Source of the DNA: Procambarus clarkii
Taxonomy: Eukaryota > Arthropoda > Malacostraca > Decapoda > Cambaridae
Reading direction: 5' to 3'
Assembly (NCBI RefSeq): GCF_040958095.1
Contig: NC_091175.1
Coordinates: 22,728,683-22,792,682 of the forward strand
DNA: 64,000 bases
Under the pieces are notes generated by a model that searched no databases, was not told the DNA's origin, and saw nothing but the letters and a program-made list of their open reading frames with translations. Each line of letters begins with the position of its first letter. Within the stretch, counting starts at the first letter, position 1. The translations under genes and the position numbers were made by a program. Below, piece by piece: positions 42,425 through 54,080 of the stretch.

Positions 42425-42735
42425 CTGACCTCTTGTAAGTTCCGGGGATCAATGTCCCCACTGCCCGGTCTCTGATCAGGCTTCCTGGTTGATGGTCTGG
42501 TCAGCCAGGCTGTTGGAGACAGCTGCTCAGAATCTGATGTATGAATTCCCTACCAGGATGCAACCCACAACAGTTGCCTAACTCCCGGGTACCTGCTAAG
42601 TGAACAAAGGCATCAGGTGAAAGGAAACGTGTCCAACTGTCTCCATGTCTTTCCCGGGGATTGAACTGGGGTCCCCGAGTTGTGAGCTGCGGACGCAGAC
42701 CACTGTGCCACAGCAGGACCCAGGTACCTCCTGGT
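42425..42735 (-). mobile_element. old SINE or LINE-A-tail composite
   Basis: GATCAATGTCCCCACTGCCC and GGTCAGCCAGGCTGTTGGAG resemble the antisense LINE-A tail. CTCCCGGGTACCTGCTAAGT, CAGGTGAAAGGAAACG and GGGGATTGAACTGGGGTCC resemble the antisense SINE body and box B. Strongly diverged. Confidence 0.6.
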
Positions 42736-43139
42736 CTCCACACCTGGCACACCTGGAGAGTCTAGTTAGACGAGAGTTCTTCTACAACACAAAACCTACC
42801 CACAACGTTTTTTTTAGGTTTCAACGTTTTTTTTTTTTGGGGGGGGGGGGGGTTCACTTTTGTAAATGGGTAGTTTTCACTGTGGAAGAGAGATTGTACC
42901 CACCATAGAGATAATTTAAAAGTTTAGATAATTATGTAAGCTACAAGTTACAAACGTTTTTGTAAATACTTGTTTGTAAATAACAAAAAGTAGTTTGTAA
43001 ATACGTATAATCTAACCAAACGAGTCAATGGGTCTTCATGGGATATCTGTCAGTCTTAATAAAGTTAGAAAAATACATATTAGTCCTCTAACAAGTTCTT
43101 TCGATAAATCAGTTAATTCTGGAGTCAGTGTGCTAATGC
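42736..43139. other. AT-rich spacer, no gene seen
   Basis: T and G tracts at 42808-42852. GTTTGTAAATA-like motifs repeat near 42955-43005. No gene. Confidence 0.5.
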
Positions 43140-43305
43140 CGGCCATTTTAACTGGTCGGAACAGTAACAACTTGGCTTCTTGCAGAGTTGATGTTCGATC
43201 CCCGCTCGCCCAAGTAATTAGGCATTATTCCTTCATTCCACCCTCATATCCCAGCTCTTAGTCTGCTTCATATCCCTTCCAAGTGCTATATTGTCATAAA
43301 TTGTT
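43140..43305 (+). mobile_element. second SINE family, copy 3
   Basis: CTGGTCGGAACAGTAACAAC, GATGTTCGATCCCCGCTCGC, CCAAGTAATTAGGCATTATT, CCCTTCCAAGTGCTATATTG. Shares block order with the copies at 41610 and 41896. Confidence 0.65.
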
Positions 43306-43434
43306 AACTTTTAACCTTAGCAAAACAAAATAAACGCAAAACATATTCACTAAATAAAAAAAAATACCGACCTGCCAGATAATATTACTAAAACAAACAC
43401 CTTAGTAATTTATGAAATAGATATATGAGTGAAA
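43306..43434. other. AT-rich spacer
   Basis: Short single-copy sequence. Nothing recognised. Confidence 0.4.
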
Positions 43435-44908
43435 ACTGCAGTCCTACTGCCTCACATGGGCCAGTAGGCCTACTGCCTCACATGGGCCAGTAGGCCTACT
43501 GCCTCATACGGGCCAGTGGTCCTACTGCCTCACATGGGCCAGTAGGCCTACTGCCTCACATGGGCCAGTAGGCCTACTGCCTCATACGGGCCAGTGGTCC
43601 TACTGCCTCACATGGGCCAGTAGGCCTACTGCCTCACATGGGCCAGTAGGCCTACTGCCTCACATGGGCCAGTAGGCCTACTGCCTCACATGGGCCAGTA
43701 GGCCTACTGCCTCACATGGGCCAGTAGGCCTACTGCCTCACATGGGCCAGTAGGCCTACTGCCTCACATGGGCCAGTAGGCCTACTGCCTCACATGGGCC
43801 AGTAGGCCTACTGCCTCACATGGGCCAGTAGGCCTACTGCCTCACATGGGCCAGTAGGCCTACTGCCTCATACGGGCCAGTGGTCCTACTGCCTCACATG
43901 GGCCAGTAGGCCTACTGCCTCACATGGGCCAGTAGGCCTACTGCCTCATACGGGCCAGTGGTCCTACTGCCTCACATGGGCCAGTAGGCCTACTGCCTCA
44001 CATGGGCCAGTAGGCCTACAGCCTCACATGGGCCAGTAGGCCTACTGCCTCACATGGGCCAGTAGGCCTACTGCCTCACATGGGCCAGTAGGCCTACTGC
44101 CTCACATGGGCCAGTAGGCCTACTGCCTCATACGGGCCAGTGGTCCTACTGCCTCACATGGGCCAGTAGGCCTACTGCCTCACATGGGCCAGTAGGCCTA
44201 CTGCCTCATACGGGCCAGTGGTCCTACTGCCTCACATGGGCCAGTAGGCCTACTGCCTCACGTGGGCCAGTAGGCCTACTGCCTCATACGGGCCAGTGGT
44301 CCTACTGCCTCACATGGGCCAGTAGTCCTACTGCCTCACGTGGGCCAGTAGGCCTACTGCCTCACATGGGCCAGTAGGCCTACTGCCTCATACGGGCCAG
44401 TGGTCCTACTGCCTCACATGGGCCAGCAGGCCTACTGCCTCACATGGGCCAGCAGGCCTACTGCCTCACATGGGCCAGTAGGCCTACTGCCTCACATGGG
44501 CCAGTAGGCCTACAGCCTCACATGGGCCAGTAGGCCTACTGCCTCACATGGGCCAGTAGGCCTACTGCCTCACATGGGCCAGCAGGCCTACTGCCTCACA
44601 TGGGCCAGTAGGCCTACTGCCTCACATGGGCCAGTGGTCTTACTGCCTCACATGGGCCAGTAGGCCTACTGCCTCATACGGGCCAGTGGTCCTACTGCCT
44701 CACACGGGCCAGTAGGCCTACTGCCTCATACGGGCCAGTGGTCCTACTGCCTCACATGGGCCAGTAGGCCTACTGCCTCATACGGGCCAGTGGTCCTACT
44801 GCCTCACACGGGCCAGTAGGCCTACTGCCTCATACGGGCCAGTGGTCCTACTGCCTCACATGGGCCAGTAGGCCTACTGCCTCATACGAGCCAGTGGTCC
44901 TACTGCAG
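43435..44908. repeat. 26-bp minisatellite, about 57 copies, LINE-E derived
   Basis: Unit CCTACTGCCTCACATGGGCC plus AGTAGG, with a CATACGG..GTGGTCC variant type that appears in clusters. Its sequence is homologous to GCTGCCTCGTATGGGCCAAT of the LINE-E 3' UTR and of the 24-bp array at 56941. Confidence 0.95.
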
Positions 44909-45028
44909 TAATCCTCTATTATAATGCTCATAACCCAGCACTAGTATGAAGAGAAGAGATTGAGTCAGTAACTCGAGCCAAACATGAAGTGGAAATGAAG
45001 ACGTTTTGGTCCGTTTTGTACCCTTAAT
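44909..45028. other. spacer
   Basis: Short single-copy sequence. No gene. Confidence 0.4.
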
Positions 45029-45312
45029 AAGGGTCCAGGATAAGGGTCCAGGATAAAGGGTCCAGGATAAGGGTCCAGGATAAAGGGTCCAGGATAAGGG
45101 TTCAGGATAAAGGGTTCAGGATAAGGGACCAAGATAAGGGTCCAGGATAAAGGGTCCAGGATATAGGGTCCAGGATAAGGGTCCAGGATAAAGGGTCCAG
45201 GATAAGGGTTCAGGATAAAGGGTTCAGGATAAGGGACCAGGATAAGGGTCCAGGATAAAGGGTTCAGGATAAGAGTCTAAAACAAGGGCCCAGGATAAGG
45301 ACTAAGATAAGA
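45029..45312. repeat. 14/15-bp minisatellite
   Basis: About 19 units of GGGTCCAGGATAA(A), with GGTTCAGG and GGACCAGG variants. Confidence 0.92.
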
Positions 45313-45327
45313 GCCTAGGGTATGTGG

Positions 45328-45445
45328 GCCTGTGGGCCGCTCCAAGCAACAGCCTGGTGGACCCAGTTATCACAAGTCGAGCCTGGCCCCAGGGCGGGCT
45401 CGGGGGAGTAGAAGAACTCCCGAAACCCTCTCCAGGTATGTTCCA
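45328..45445 (+). mobile_element. LINE-C 3'-end fragment
   Basis: GTATGTGGGCCTGTGGGCCG, CAACAGCCTGGTGGACC, CGGGCTCGGGGGAGTAGAAG, CTCTCCAGGTATGTTCCAGG. 5'-truncated. Confidence 0.85.
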
Positions 45446-45524
45446 GGTATATAGAAAACGTTCACTTGTATGGTTCCCAGCTCCTTAATGGTCTAGTGGT
45501 GTCCCGCAGGTTTTTAGGGTAATA

Positions 45525-47142
45525 CTGTGTTCTTGAGACGTGTGTTCTTGACGTCTGTGTTCTTAAGACGTGTGTTCTTGACGTCTGTGTTCTTGAGACG
45601 TGTGTTCTTGAGACGTGTGTTCTTGATGTCTGTGTTCTTGAGACGTGTGTTCTTGACGTCTGTGTTCTTGAGACGTGTGTTCTTGACGTCTGTGTTCTTG
45701 AGACGTGTGTTCTTGACGTCTGTGTTCTTGAGACGTGTGTTCTTGAGACATGTGTGTTCTTGAGACGTGTGTTCTTGACGTCTGTGTTCTTGAGACGTGT
45801 GTTCTTGACGTCTGTGTTCTTGAGACGTGTGTTCTTGAGACATGTGTGTTTTTGAGACGTGTGTTCTTGAGACATGTGTGTTCTTGAGACGTGTGTTCTT
45901 GAGACGTGTGTTCTTGAGACATGTGTGTTCTTGAGACGTGTGTTCTTGAGACGTATGTTCTTGAGACGTGTGTTCTTGACGTCTGTGTTCTTGAGACGTA
46001 TGTTCTTGACGTCTGTGTTCTTGAGACGTGTGTTCTTGACGTCTGTGTTCTTGAGACGTGTGTTCTTGACGTCTGTGTTCTTGAGACGTGTGTTCTTGAC
46101 GTCTGTGTTCTTGAGACGTGTGTTCTTGACGTCTGTGTTCTTGAGACGTGTGTTCTTGACGTCTGTGTTCTTGAGACGTATGTTCTTGAGACGTGTGTTC
46201 TTGACGTCTGTGTTCTTGAGACGTATGTTCTTGAGACGTGTGTTCTTGACGTCTGTGTTCTTGAGACGTGTGTTCTTGACGTCTGTGTTCTTGAGACGTG
46301 TGTTCTTGACGTCTGTGTTCTTGAGACGTGTGTTCTTGACGTCTGTGTTCTTGAGACGTGTGTTCTTGACGTCTGTGTTCTTGAGACGTGTGTTCTTGAC
46401 GTCTGTGTTCTTGAGACGTGTGTTCCTGACGTCTGTGTTCTTGAGACGTGTGTTCTTGACGTCTGTGTTCTTGAGACGTGTGTTCTTGACGACTGTGTTC
46501 TTGAGACGTGTGTTCTTGACGTCTGTGTTCTTGAGACGTGTGTTCTTGACGTCTGTGTTCTTGAGACGTGTGTTCTTGGCGTCTGTGTTCTTGAGACGTG
46601 TGTTCTTGACGTCTGTGTTCTTGACGTCTGTGTTCTTGAGACGTGTGTTCTTGACGTCTGTGTTCTTGAGACGTGTGTTCTTGACGTCTGTGTTCTTGAG
46701 ACGTGTGTTCTTGACGTCTGTGTTCTTGAGACGTGTGTTCTTGACGTCTGTGTTCTTGAGACGTGTGTTCTTGACGTCTGTGTTCTTGAGACGTATGTTC
46801 TTGAGACGTGTGTTCTTGACGTCTGTGTTCTTGAGACGTGTGTTCTTGAGACGTGTGTTCTTGAGACGTGTGTTCTTAACGTCTGTGTTCTTGAGACGTG
46901 TGTTCTTGACGTCTGTGTCCTTGAGACGTGTGTTCTTGACGTCTGTGTTCTTGAGACGTGTGTTCTTGACGTCTGTGTTCTTGAGACGTGTGTTCTTGAC
47001 GTCTGTGTTCTTGAGACGTGTGTTCTTGACGTCTGTGTCCTTGAGAAGTGTGTTCTTGACGTCTGTGTTCTTGAGACGTGTGTTCTTGACGACTGTGTTC
47101 TTGAGACGTGTGTTCTTGACGTCTGTGTTCTTGAGACGTGTA
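45525..47142. repeat. 15+15-bp dimeric minisatellite
   Basis: Two 15-bp monomers, GTTCTTGAGACGTGT and GTTCTTGACGTCTGT, alternate for 1.6 kb with occasional doublets (for example 46615, 46840-46875). All frames on both strands stay open over long distances: a 647-codon minus-strand frame reads KNTRLKNTDV repeats. I regard these as repeat translation. Monomer 2 carries TGACGTC, a CRE-like half site. Confidence 0.95.
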
Positions 47143-47334
47143 ATAGTATTAGTGGTCGTAACCGCAATTTGCGCCACTTGCGGTATGTGTGGTGACTGTC
47201 TGTGGAGCAAGGGATCTGTTGTTGCGGCAGGGTGTGTGGGGAGCATGTAGGGAGCTTCCCTAAGCGGGGGTGAGGTCTCTAGTGAGCCTTGAAAGAGTTT
47301 CCCCAAATGGGGAGGAAAGTGTTGGGTTTTTACC
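47143..47334. other. spacer after the 30-bp array
   Basis: Single-copy sequence with no gene. GTCTCTAGTGAGCC near 47275 has no recognised relation. Confidence 0.4.
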
Positions 47335-47402
47335 GGTTGGGCCGGGCTCGGAGAGTAGAAAAACTCTCGAAATCCTCTCCAGGTATGCCCCAGGTATGCT
47401 TT
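47335..47402 (+). mobile_element. LINE-C tail, short
   Basis: TTGGGCCGGGCTCGGAGAGT, CTCTCGAAATCCTCTCCAGG and TATGCCCCAGGTATGCT: the last 65 bp of the LINE-C 3' end. Confidence 0.82.
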
Positions 47403-47424
47403 CAACTCTGATTATCAATTGGAC

Positions 47425-47575
47425 CAACCGGGCTGGGGTGGGTATGTGGGCCTGCGGGCCGCTCCAAGCAACAGCCTGGTGGACCAAGCTCCTACAAATC
47501 AAGTCTGGCCTCGGGCCGGGCTTGGGGAGTAGAAGAACTCTCAGAACCCCAACCAGGTACAATCCAGGTTAGTCG
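47425..47575 (+). mobile_element. LINE-C 3'-end fragment
   Basis: GACCAACCGGGCTGGGGTGG, GCGGGCCGCTCCAAGCAACA, CTCGGGCCGGGCTTGGGGAG, then CAACCAGGTACAATCCAGG. It follows the shorter tail at 47335 in the same orientation. Confidence 0.86.
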
Positions 47576-47693
47576 TGTGTACCTTTAGGTTCGTTTTGCT
47601 GTGTCGGGGCCTTTTTCGCTTTGTGAGCTGTAGCGGGTTTCAGCAAATTTATAAAGTGCGCCAAAAGAAAGGTTTGTGTGTGTGTGTGTGTGT

Positions 47694-48066
47694 GTACTCA
47701 CCTAGTTGTGCTTGCGGGGGTGGAGCTCTGGCTCTTTGGTCCCGCCTCTCAACTGCCAGTCAACTGGTGTGCAGGTTCCTGAGCCTATTGGGCTCTATCA
47801 TATCTACACTTGAAACTGTGTATGGAGTCAGCCTCCACCACATCACTGCTTAATGCATTCCATTTGTCAACCACTCTGACACTTAAAAAGTTCTTTCTAA
47901 TATCTCTGTGGCTCATTTGGGCACTCAGTTTCCACCTGTGTCCCCTAGTGCGTGTGCCCCATGTGTTAAATTGCCTGCCTTTATCTACCCTATCAATTCC
48001 CTTGAGAATCTTGAATGTGGTGATCATGTCCCCCCTATCTCTTCTGTCTTCCAGCGAAGTGAGGTT
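47694..48066 (-). mobile_element. LINE-B 3'-end fragment
   Basis: Preceded by (GT)n at 47673-47693. The minus strand codes MITTFKILKGIDRVDKGRQF to FKCRYDRAQ (48027-47785), then the 3' UTR. Cut at 48066, where GTTTGTGTGTGTGTACTCAC starts the next copy. Confidence 0.9.
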
Positions 48067-48076
48067 TGTGTGTGTG

Positions 48077-49317
48077 TACTCACCTAGTTGTACTTTCCTA
48101 GTTGTGCTTGCGGGGGTTGAGCTGTGGCTCTTTGGTCCCGCCTCTCAACTGCCAATCAACTGGTGTACAGATTCCTGAGCCTACTGGGCTCTATCATATC
48201 TACATTTGAAACTGTGTATGGAGTCAGCCTCCACCACATCACTGCCTAATGCATTCCATCTGTTAACTACTATGACACTGATAAAGGTCTTTCTAACGTC
48301 CCTGTGGCTCATGTGGGTATTCAGTTTCCACCTGTGTCCCCTTGTTCGCGTACCACCCGTGTTAAACAGTTTATCTTTATCTACCCTGTCAATTCCTCTG
48401 AAAATTTTGTAGGTAGTGATCATGACTCCCCTTACTCTTCTGTCTTCTAGTGTCGTGACGTGCATTTCCTGCAGTCTTTCCACGTAACTCATGCCTCTTA
48501 GTTCTGGGACTAGTCTAGTAGTATACCTTTGGACTTTTTCCAGCTTCGTCTTGTGCTTGACAAGGTACGGGCTCCATGCTGGGGCCGCATACTCCAGGAT
48601 TAGTCTTTCATATGTGGTGTACAAGATTCTGAATGATTCCTTACACAGGTTCCTGAACGCTGTTCTGATGTTAGCCAGCCTCGCATTTGCCGCAGACGTT
48701 ATTCTTTTCATGTGGGCTTCAGGAGACAGGTTTGGTGTGATATCAACTCCTAGATCTTTCTCTCTGTCCGTTTCATTAAGTACTTCATCTCCTATTCTGT
48801 ATCCTGTGTCTGGCCTCCTGTTTCCACTGCCTAGTTTCATATCTTTGCATTTACTCGGGTTGAACTTCAACAGCCATTTGTTGGACCATTCACTCAGTCT
48901 ATCCAGATCATCTTGTAGTCTCCTACTATCATCCTCTGTTTCAATCCTCATAATTTTTGCATCATCGGCAAACATTGAGAGAAACGAGTCTATACCCTCT
49001 GGGAGATCATTTACATATATCAGAAACAGTATAGGTCCAAGGACTGACCCCTGCGGGACTCCACTAGTAACGTCTCGCCAATCTGAGACCTCACCCCTCA
49101 CACTGACTCGTTGTCTCCTGTTGCTTAGGTACTCCTTTGTCCAATGGAATACCTTCCCTTTCACTCCAGCCTGCATCTCCAGCTTTTTCACTAGCCTCTT
49201 GTGTGAAGAGGCTTTACAAGATACAAGATACAAGGTTTACAAGATACATGCATCAAAGGCTTTCTGGCAATCCAAAAATATGCAGTCTGCCCACCCTTCT
49301 CTTTCTTGCCTGATTTT
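48077..49317 (-). mobile_element. LINE-B fragment, RT half
   Basis: Minus strand, from the tail (48077) up to KQEREGWADCIFLDCQKAFD near 49317, where a long (TG)n begins. A roughly 34-bp run of ACAAGATACAAG-type repeats at about 49213-49248 replaces codons of the AFDTVPHKRL stretch. Confidence 0.9.
48181..49200 (-). pseudogene. LINE-B ORF2, RT C-terminal half, open frame
   Basis: About 340 codons read without a stop: VTSGVPQGSVLGPILFLIYV, SMFADDAKIM (catalytic FADD kept), FNPSKCKDMKLGSGN, EKDLGVDITPNLSPEAH, EYAAPAWSPYLV, GTRTRGHRWKLNTH, ending FKCRYDRAQ. The endonuclease and RT fingers are missing, so it is non-functional by truncation. It is the least damaged LINE-B RT in the window. Confidence 0.88.
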
Positions 49318-49318
49318 G

Positions 49319-50150
<832 letters not shown>

Positions 50151-50159
50151 CTGGTTGGG

Positions 50160-50455
50160 GGTTCGATTCTGGGAGTTCTACTTGCCCAGCCCGATTTGTG
50201 AGAGCTTGGTCCAACAGGCTGTTCCTTCGAGGGGTCCACATATCCACCACAGCCCGGTTGGTCCGGCACTTGCTGAAGAAAACTATCTAGTTTTCTCTTG
50301 AAGATGTCCACGGTTGTTCCGGCAATATTTCTGATGCTCGCTGGGAGGACGTTGAACAACCGCGGGCCTCTGATGTTTATACAGTGTTCTCTGATTGTGC
50401 CTATGGCACCTCTGCTCTTCACTGGTTCTATTCTGCATTTCCTATTTCCTATAGT
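50160..50455 (-). pseudogene. LINE-C 3' end with ORF2 C-terminus
   Basis: The minus strand encodes MKSRGAIGTIREHCINIRGP, RLFNVLPASIRNIAGTTVDI and FKRKLDSFLQQVPDQPGCGG, continuing in frame into the dispersed tail (YVDPSKEQPVGPSSHKSGWA). It shows directly that the LINE-C tail repeat is the coding C-terminus plus 3' UTR. Truncated at 50455; no catalytic domains. Confidence 0.88.
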
Positions 50456-50519
50456 TCAAATAATACAGTATTATTTGAGCATGTTATTCCGGTAAATATG
50501 TTCAAATAATTCTGTATTC

Positions 50520-51670
50520 CATCTGGTAGATCGTTTATGTATACGAAGAATGTATTACAGGTACAAGAACTGAACCCTGTGGTACTCCGTTAGTAACACT
50601 CCTCCAGTCTGATACATTGTCTCTGATTGCTGCCTTCATCTGTCTGTCAGTTAGGAATTTTGTCATTCATGTCAGAAGTCTTCCTATCATTCCTTCCTCC
50701 AGCATGTTCCAGTTTCCGGAACAGCCTCTTGTGTGGAACTGAAAAAAATGCCCTTTTCAGGTCCAGATAGACACAGTCAACCCAACCACTTCTTTCCTGT
50801 AGTATCTCTGTGGCTCTATCATAAAAACTAAGTAGATTTGTTACACAGGATCTTCCTGTTCGAAAACCATTGTGTCTGACCGATATTATGTCATTACTCT
50901 CTAGGTGTTCAACTCATTTGGCTTTAACTATTGTTTCTAGTGTTCTGACTACCACAATTGTTAATGATATGGGTCTATAATTTAGAAGTGCCTCTAAACT
51001 ACCATTTCTTTCAGGTTGGTAGTATGAATGCCTTTTTCCATTTATCTGCTGAGATTCCTGTGCACAAGGATGTCTGGAATATTAAATGGAGTGGAATGCT
51101 CAGCTCAGTTGCACATTCTCGCAGCACCCAAGGTGAAACTCCATTAGGTCTAACTGTTTTATTTCTTCTTAGCCCGTTGAGTAATTTTTCCACGTAGTCT
51201 TGAGATGCCTCTATGTATTTTATGGTGTGCTCTGGAATTGCTTTTGAGTCCGGTTCTATGAAATCTTCATTTTGTATAAACACACTTCGGAACTGTTCAT
51301 TTAGCGTTTCACACATTTCTTTTTCATTCTCAGTAGTCCTGTTCCCCGTCCTCAGTCTCTGGATTTTATCCTTTACATGCAGCTTGTTTTTAATGAATTT
51401 ATAAAAAAGGCCTTGATCTGGTTTACATTTGTCTGCTATACTTGCTTGATACCTGCTTGAAATATACCTTTCTCAAAGTTCCTTTCTGACTCTCCTCACT
51501 GCTGTGTAATTGTTTCTTGCTTGTTTGTAGTGCTGGTATGTTTGTGGGTTAGGGCTCTTCCTATATTGAACCCATTTTTTTGTATTTTGCTCTCTGGCCC
51601 TCTCACAATTTATATTGAACCAATCCTTTTTTTCAGTGACACGAGCTCTCCACATGTCAGTTGCTTAATT
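50520..51670 (-). pseudogene. LINE-D RT region, decayed
   Basis: On the minus strand: RAREQNTKKWVQYRKS linker (51655-51473), MCETLNEQFRSVFIQNEDFI and RPNGVSPWVLRECATELSIP (51316-51011), then further RT sequence (HNGFRTGRSC-like near 50865, SVPHKRLFRKLE-like near 50730, TNGVPQGSVL-like near 50585) with several frame breaks. Related to LINE-B but clearly diverged. No intact catalytic box recovered. Confidence 0.75.
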
Positions 51671-51850
51671 TAGAAACTGTACGTGTGGTCGATCTCGAAC
51701 CCATTGATGATGTGACGACTTATACTGAATTTTGTAACTAGCTCATCAAGATTGTAACTTGCTTAGCTAAATGAATTGTGGGGTTCAGTCCCTGAGCCCA
51801 TTATGTGCCTCTGTAACCCTTTCCACTACCGCCTACAAGATGGGTATGGG
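51671..51850. repeat. dispersed repeat also found at 15340-15700
   Basis: TTGTAACTAGCTCATCAAGA, ACTTGCTTAGCTAAATGAA and GCCTCTGTAACCCTTTCCAC, ending GATGGGTATGGGG. At 15.3-15.7 kb the same sequence is split by a LINE-C tail. The family is unknown to me. Confidence 0.65.
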
Positions 51851-52085
51851 GTTATCTTGAGATGATTTCGGGGCTTTTTAAGTGTCCCCGCGGCCCGGTC
51901 CTCGACCAGGCCTCCACCCCCAGGAAGCAGCCCGTGACAGCTGACTAACACCCAGGTACCTATTTTACTGCTAGGTAACAGGGACATAGGGTGAAAGAAA
52001 CTCTGCCCATTGTTTCTCGCCGGCGCCTGGGATCGAACCCAGGATCACAAGTCCAGCGTGCTGTCCGCTCGGCCGACCGGCTCCC
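51851..52085 (-). mobile_element. tRNA-SINE inserted in LINE-D
   Basis: Antisense common SINE. The 3' end GTTATCTTGAGATGATTTCG and CCCCGCGGCCCGGTCCTCGA leads to CGGCGCCTGGGATCGAACCC (T arm) and CTCGGCCGACCGGCTCCC (head type of 17560). It separates the unknown repeat from LINE-D endonuclease sequence. Confidence 0.88.
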
Positions 52086-52470
52086 TATCTCTTCTTCTTT
52101 TATGGTGAATATTAGATCCAGTACTGACGGAACATCCCCTTCCCTCATTCTTGTGGCCTGCTTGACGCGTTGATACATCAATGTCTCCAGAATGAGGTTT
52201 ACAAATTGGCCTGTCCAAATGTCCTCCTTTCTTGCTTCGTGGGCCTCCCAGTCTATTGCTTTCAAATTGAAGTTATCCAGTACTAACTATCGTGACTTGT
52301 CTCTATTTGTTTTACTATAATCTCTCTCATGACCATTATGAGGCCCTCTCGTTTGTCATCCAGTTCCTCCTTTGTCCATGTGTTGCTTGCTGGTGGGCTG
52401 TAGGCATTTATAATTATCAGTTTAGCATCCTGATTCCAAACCTGCAAATCCATTATGTCGACTTCTCCTG
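52086..52470 (-). pseudogene. LINE-D endonuclease fragment
   Basis: Minus strand: IMDLQVWNQDAKLIIINAYS, PPASNTWTKEELDD (52492-52283), then in another frame AIDWEAHEARKEDI, VKQATRMREGDVPS and VLDLIFTIKEEEI (52265-52086). It is the middle of an APE domain, with a frameshift at about 52275 and the SDH end lost at the SINE. Confidence 0.78.
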
Positions 52471-52487
52471 GTGTGTGTGTGTGTGTA

Positions 52488-52830
52488 CTCACCTAGTTGT
52501 GCATGCGGGGGTTGAGCTCTGGCTCTTTGGTCCCGCCTCTCAACTGTCAATCAACTGATGTACAGATTCCTGAGCCTACTGGGCTCTTATCATATCTACA
52601 TTTGAAACTGTGTATGGAGTCAGCCTCCACCACATTACTGCCTAATGCATTCCATCTGTTAACTACTCTGACACTGATAAAGTTCTTTCTAACGTCCCTG
52701 TGGCTCATTTGGGTACTCAGTTTCCACCTGTGTCCCCTTGTTCGTGTCGCACCCGTGCTAAAGAGTTTGGCTTTGTCCACCCTGTCAATTTCACTGAATT
52801 TTTTTTAGGTGGTTATCATGTCTCCCCCAT
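52488..52830 (-). mobile_element. LINE-B 3'-end fragment
   Basis: Preceded by a short (GT)n (52474-52487). The minus strand codes RGHRWKLSTQMSHRDVRKNF and VEADSIHSFKCRYD. A one-base insertion in GGGCTCTTATC breaks the last codons. Confidence 0.88.
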
Positions 52831-52872
52831 AATCCATATGTCTTCCCATAACATAAATAAATGGGTTTGGGT

Positions 52873-53190
52873 GTACTCACCTAGTTGTGTTTGCGGGGGT
52901 TGAGCTCTGGCTCTTTGGTCCCGCCTCTCAACCGTCAATCAACAGGTGTACAGATTCCTGAGCCTACTGGGCTCTTATCATATCTACATTTGAAACTGTG
53001 TATGGAGTCAGCCTCCACCACATCACTTCCTAATGCATTCCATTTGTCAACCACTCTGACACTAAAAACGTTCTTTCTAACGTCTCTGTGGCTCATTTGG
53101 GCACTCAGTTTCCACCTGTGTCCCCTTGTGCGTGTGCCCCTTGTGTTAAATAGACTGTCTTTATCTACCCTATCAATTCCCTTCAGAATC
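52873..53190 (-). mobile_element. LINE-B 3'-end fragment
   Basis: The same end again, in the same orientation: TACTCACCTAGTTGTGTTTG through the GTCAACCACTCTGACAC coding end to TTCAGAATC, where a (TG)n tract starts. Shares the GGGCTCTTATC insertion with the copy at 52488, so the two are close relatives. Confidence 0.88.

Positions 53191-53266
<76 letters not shown>
53191..53266. repeat. (TG)n microsatellite between LINE-B tails
   Basis: About 38 TG units between the truncation of one LINE-B copy and the 3' terminus of the next. Confidence 0.97.
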
Positions 53267-53270
<4 letters not shown>

Positions 53271-53345
53271 TCACCTAGTTGTGCTTGCGGGGGTTGAGCT
53301 CTGCTCTTTCGGCCCGCCTCTCAACTGTCATTCAATCAACTGTTA
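53267..53345 (-). mobile_element. LINE-B tail fragment
   Basis: ATTCACCTAGTTGTGCTTGC to GTCATTCAATCAACTG: 3' UTR only. Confidence 0.82.
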
Positions 53346-53362
53346 CTAACTACTATTTTTTT

Positions 53363-53455
53363 CCACCCCCACACACACCCCTTAGGAAGCAGCCCGTTAA
53401 CAGCTGTCTAACTCCCAGGTACCTATTTACTGTTAGGTGAACAGGGGTATTAGGG
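53363..53455 (-). mobile_element. SINE fragment
   Basis: AGGAAGCAGCCCGTTAACAG, CTAACTCCCAGGTACCTATT, TACTGTTAGGTGAACAGGGG: antisense SINE body only. Confidence 0.75.
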
Positions 53456-53554
53456 AAAGCGTGGAAAACGTCAACATTACGGTGCTTCATTCTAAAACAA
53501 TGCATTAAGAATGTGACGTATTAGATGGGAGTACAGGTCGTTGTTATAGATGAG
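53456..53554. other. spacer
   Basis: Short single-copy DNA. Nothing recognised. Confidence 0.4.
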
Positions 53555-54080
53555 TTTACCACAGTTCTGTCAGAGGTAAACCCACTCTTTTACCACTGTT
53601 CTGTCAGTGGTAAACCCACTCTTTTACCACCGTTCTGTCAGTGGTAAACCCACTCTTTTACCACCGTTCTGTCAGTGGTAAACCCACTCTTTTACCACCT
53701 GTCTGTCAGAGGTAAACCCACTTTTTACCACCTTTCTGTCAGAGGTAAACCCACTCTTTTACCACCTTTCTGTCAGAGGTAAACCCACTCTTTTATCACC
53801 GTTCTGTCAGTGGTAAACCCACTCTTTTACCACCTTTCTGCCAGAGGTAAACCCACTCTTTTACCACCGTTCTGTCAGTGGTAAACCCACTCTTTTACCA
53901 CCGTTCTGTCAGAGGTAAACCCACTCTTTTACCACTGTTCTGTCAGGGGTAAACCCACTCTTTTACCACTGTTCTGCCAGAGGTAAACCCACTCTTTTAC
54001 CACTGTTCTGCCAGAGGTAAACCCACTCTTTTACCACTGTTCTGTTAGAGGTAAACCCACTTTTTTACCACTGTTCTGTT
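53555..54080. repeat. 34-bp minisatellite with internal dyad, about 15 copies
   Basis: Unit TTTTACCACCGTTCTGTCAG plus TGGTAAACCCACTC. Many copies contain TTTACCAC..GTGGTAAA, an 8-bp inverted repeat with a 10-nt loop. Others have CAGAGGTAAAC, which weakens the stem. Confidence 0.95.

Noticed and set aside
45462..47405. 647-codon minus-strand ORF and 458/424-codon plus-strand ORFs
   Set aside because: Pure translation of 15-bp monomers on both strands at once, without any non-repetitive domain.
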